DNA of 64,000 nt from Calothrix sp. NIES-2100 (lineage in GTDB: Bacteria > Cyanobacteriota > Cyanobacteriia > Cyanobacteriales > Nostocaceae). Under the pieces are notes generated by a model. That model saw nothing but the letters and a program-made list of their open reading frames with translations, was not told the DNA's origin and made no database searches. Within the stretch, counting starts at the first letter, position 1. Each line of letters opens with the position of its first letter. Positions 63,758 to 64,000 of this stretch are shown here, one piece after another. Location: assembly GCF_002368195.1 (NCBI RefSeq), contig NZ_AP018178.1:355436-419435 (forward strand). Direction: 5' to 3'. Position numbers and translations under genes: made by a program.

Positions 63758-64000
63758 AATTTGCACCCTATTGCCAAATTTTTCCTAAATCTATATTGGA
63801 CAATGGTTGCAAAATTTGTCATACGTAAAATTGTTGATTTTTTATGATTTCACAAAAATTTCAGTAATTTAGCTGAATCTCTAATTACAAAAGTCTAAAA
63901 ATTCCTAATTTTTACGGTTTAAATCTGTTGGCAAATTTTAAAACGCCAGTCTGTTAGTGTTAACCTCAAGGCGAAAGTTACTACAAACTACGCGAAACAC

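Overview
The window looks like chromosomal DNA of a filamentous, probably heterocyst-forming cyanobacterium of the Nostoc/Anabaena/Calothrix type. Evidence: the HIP1 palindrome GCGATCGC occurs throughout; short TGACAAA- and GGGCAT-type heptamer repeats fill several gaps; GC-rich palindromic repeats are dispersed everywhere; and the gene families are typical of these organisms (SLH-OprB porin, BchH-type chelatase subunit, FrtRABC-like fructose system, STAND NTPases with WD40 or HEAT repeats, CHAT proteases, a TPR-bearing Ser/Thr kinase). No rRNA, tRNA or CRISPR array was seen. All family assignments come from reading motifs by eye.

Layout. 0-13 kb: a lone TnpB whose right-end hairpin abuts the stop codon of a NagX-like membrane acyltransferase, then a GHL10 glycoside hydrolase, a 5'-nucleotidase, a kinase-TPR protein, a four-ACT aspartokinase, a Nudix protein and a CapA-like protein. 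13-29 kb: a STAND ATPase with two WD40 propellers, an Uma2 nuclease-like protein, an amino-acid ABC transporter split over divergent genes, a DEDDh exonuclease, an unrecognised protein with a nucleotidyltransferase motif, a 21-bp tandem array and a membrane-anchored NACHT-like NTPase with freshly duplicated HEAT repeats. 29-39 kb: an alpha-2-macroglobulin (thioester motif lost) and penicillin-binding protein 1C, separated by a sensor kinase. 39-44 kb: very small genes (one encodes a 37-residue membrane peptide behind a strong ribosome binding site), a membrane-anchored CHAT protease, a host-attachment family protein and a GNAT/DUF1778 toxin-antitoxin pair. 44.5-53.2 kb: a sugar-uptake cassette (LacI-type regulator, ABC transporter, MFS permease, outer-membrane porin) matching frtRABC-glcP-oprB of Nostoc, with paired palindromic operators in the divergent promoter region. 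53.2-57.2 kb: a candidate signalling operon (RHH protein, CHAT-EAD protease, EAD-TM-PAN receptor-like protein) flanked by repeats, then an alpha/beta hydrolase. 57.6-64 kb: a BchH-type chelatase subunit, a secreted repeat protein, two MITE copies and a small paralogue of the 25.2-kb gene.

Most notable: (1) the CHAT-EAD / EAD-TM-PAN pair, in which a caspase-like protease and a receptor-like membrane protein share the same death-domain-like adaptor; (2) three copies of a ~193-bp MITE with 9-bp target duplications, each inside a palindrome, one nested in a second MITE family whose uninterrupted copy is also present; (3) dispersed intergenic hairpin repeats inserted in frame into lysC, bchH (twice) and pbpC; (4) a 21-bp repeat family forming tandem arrays at three loci.
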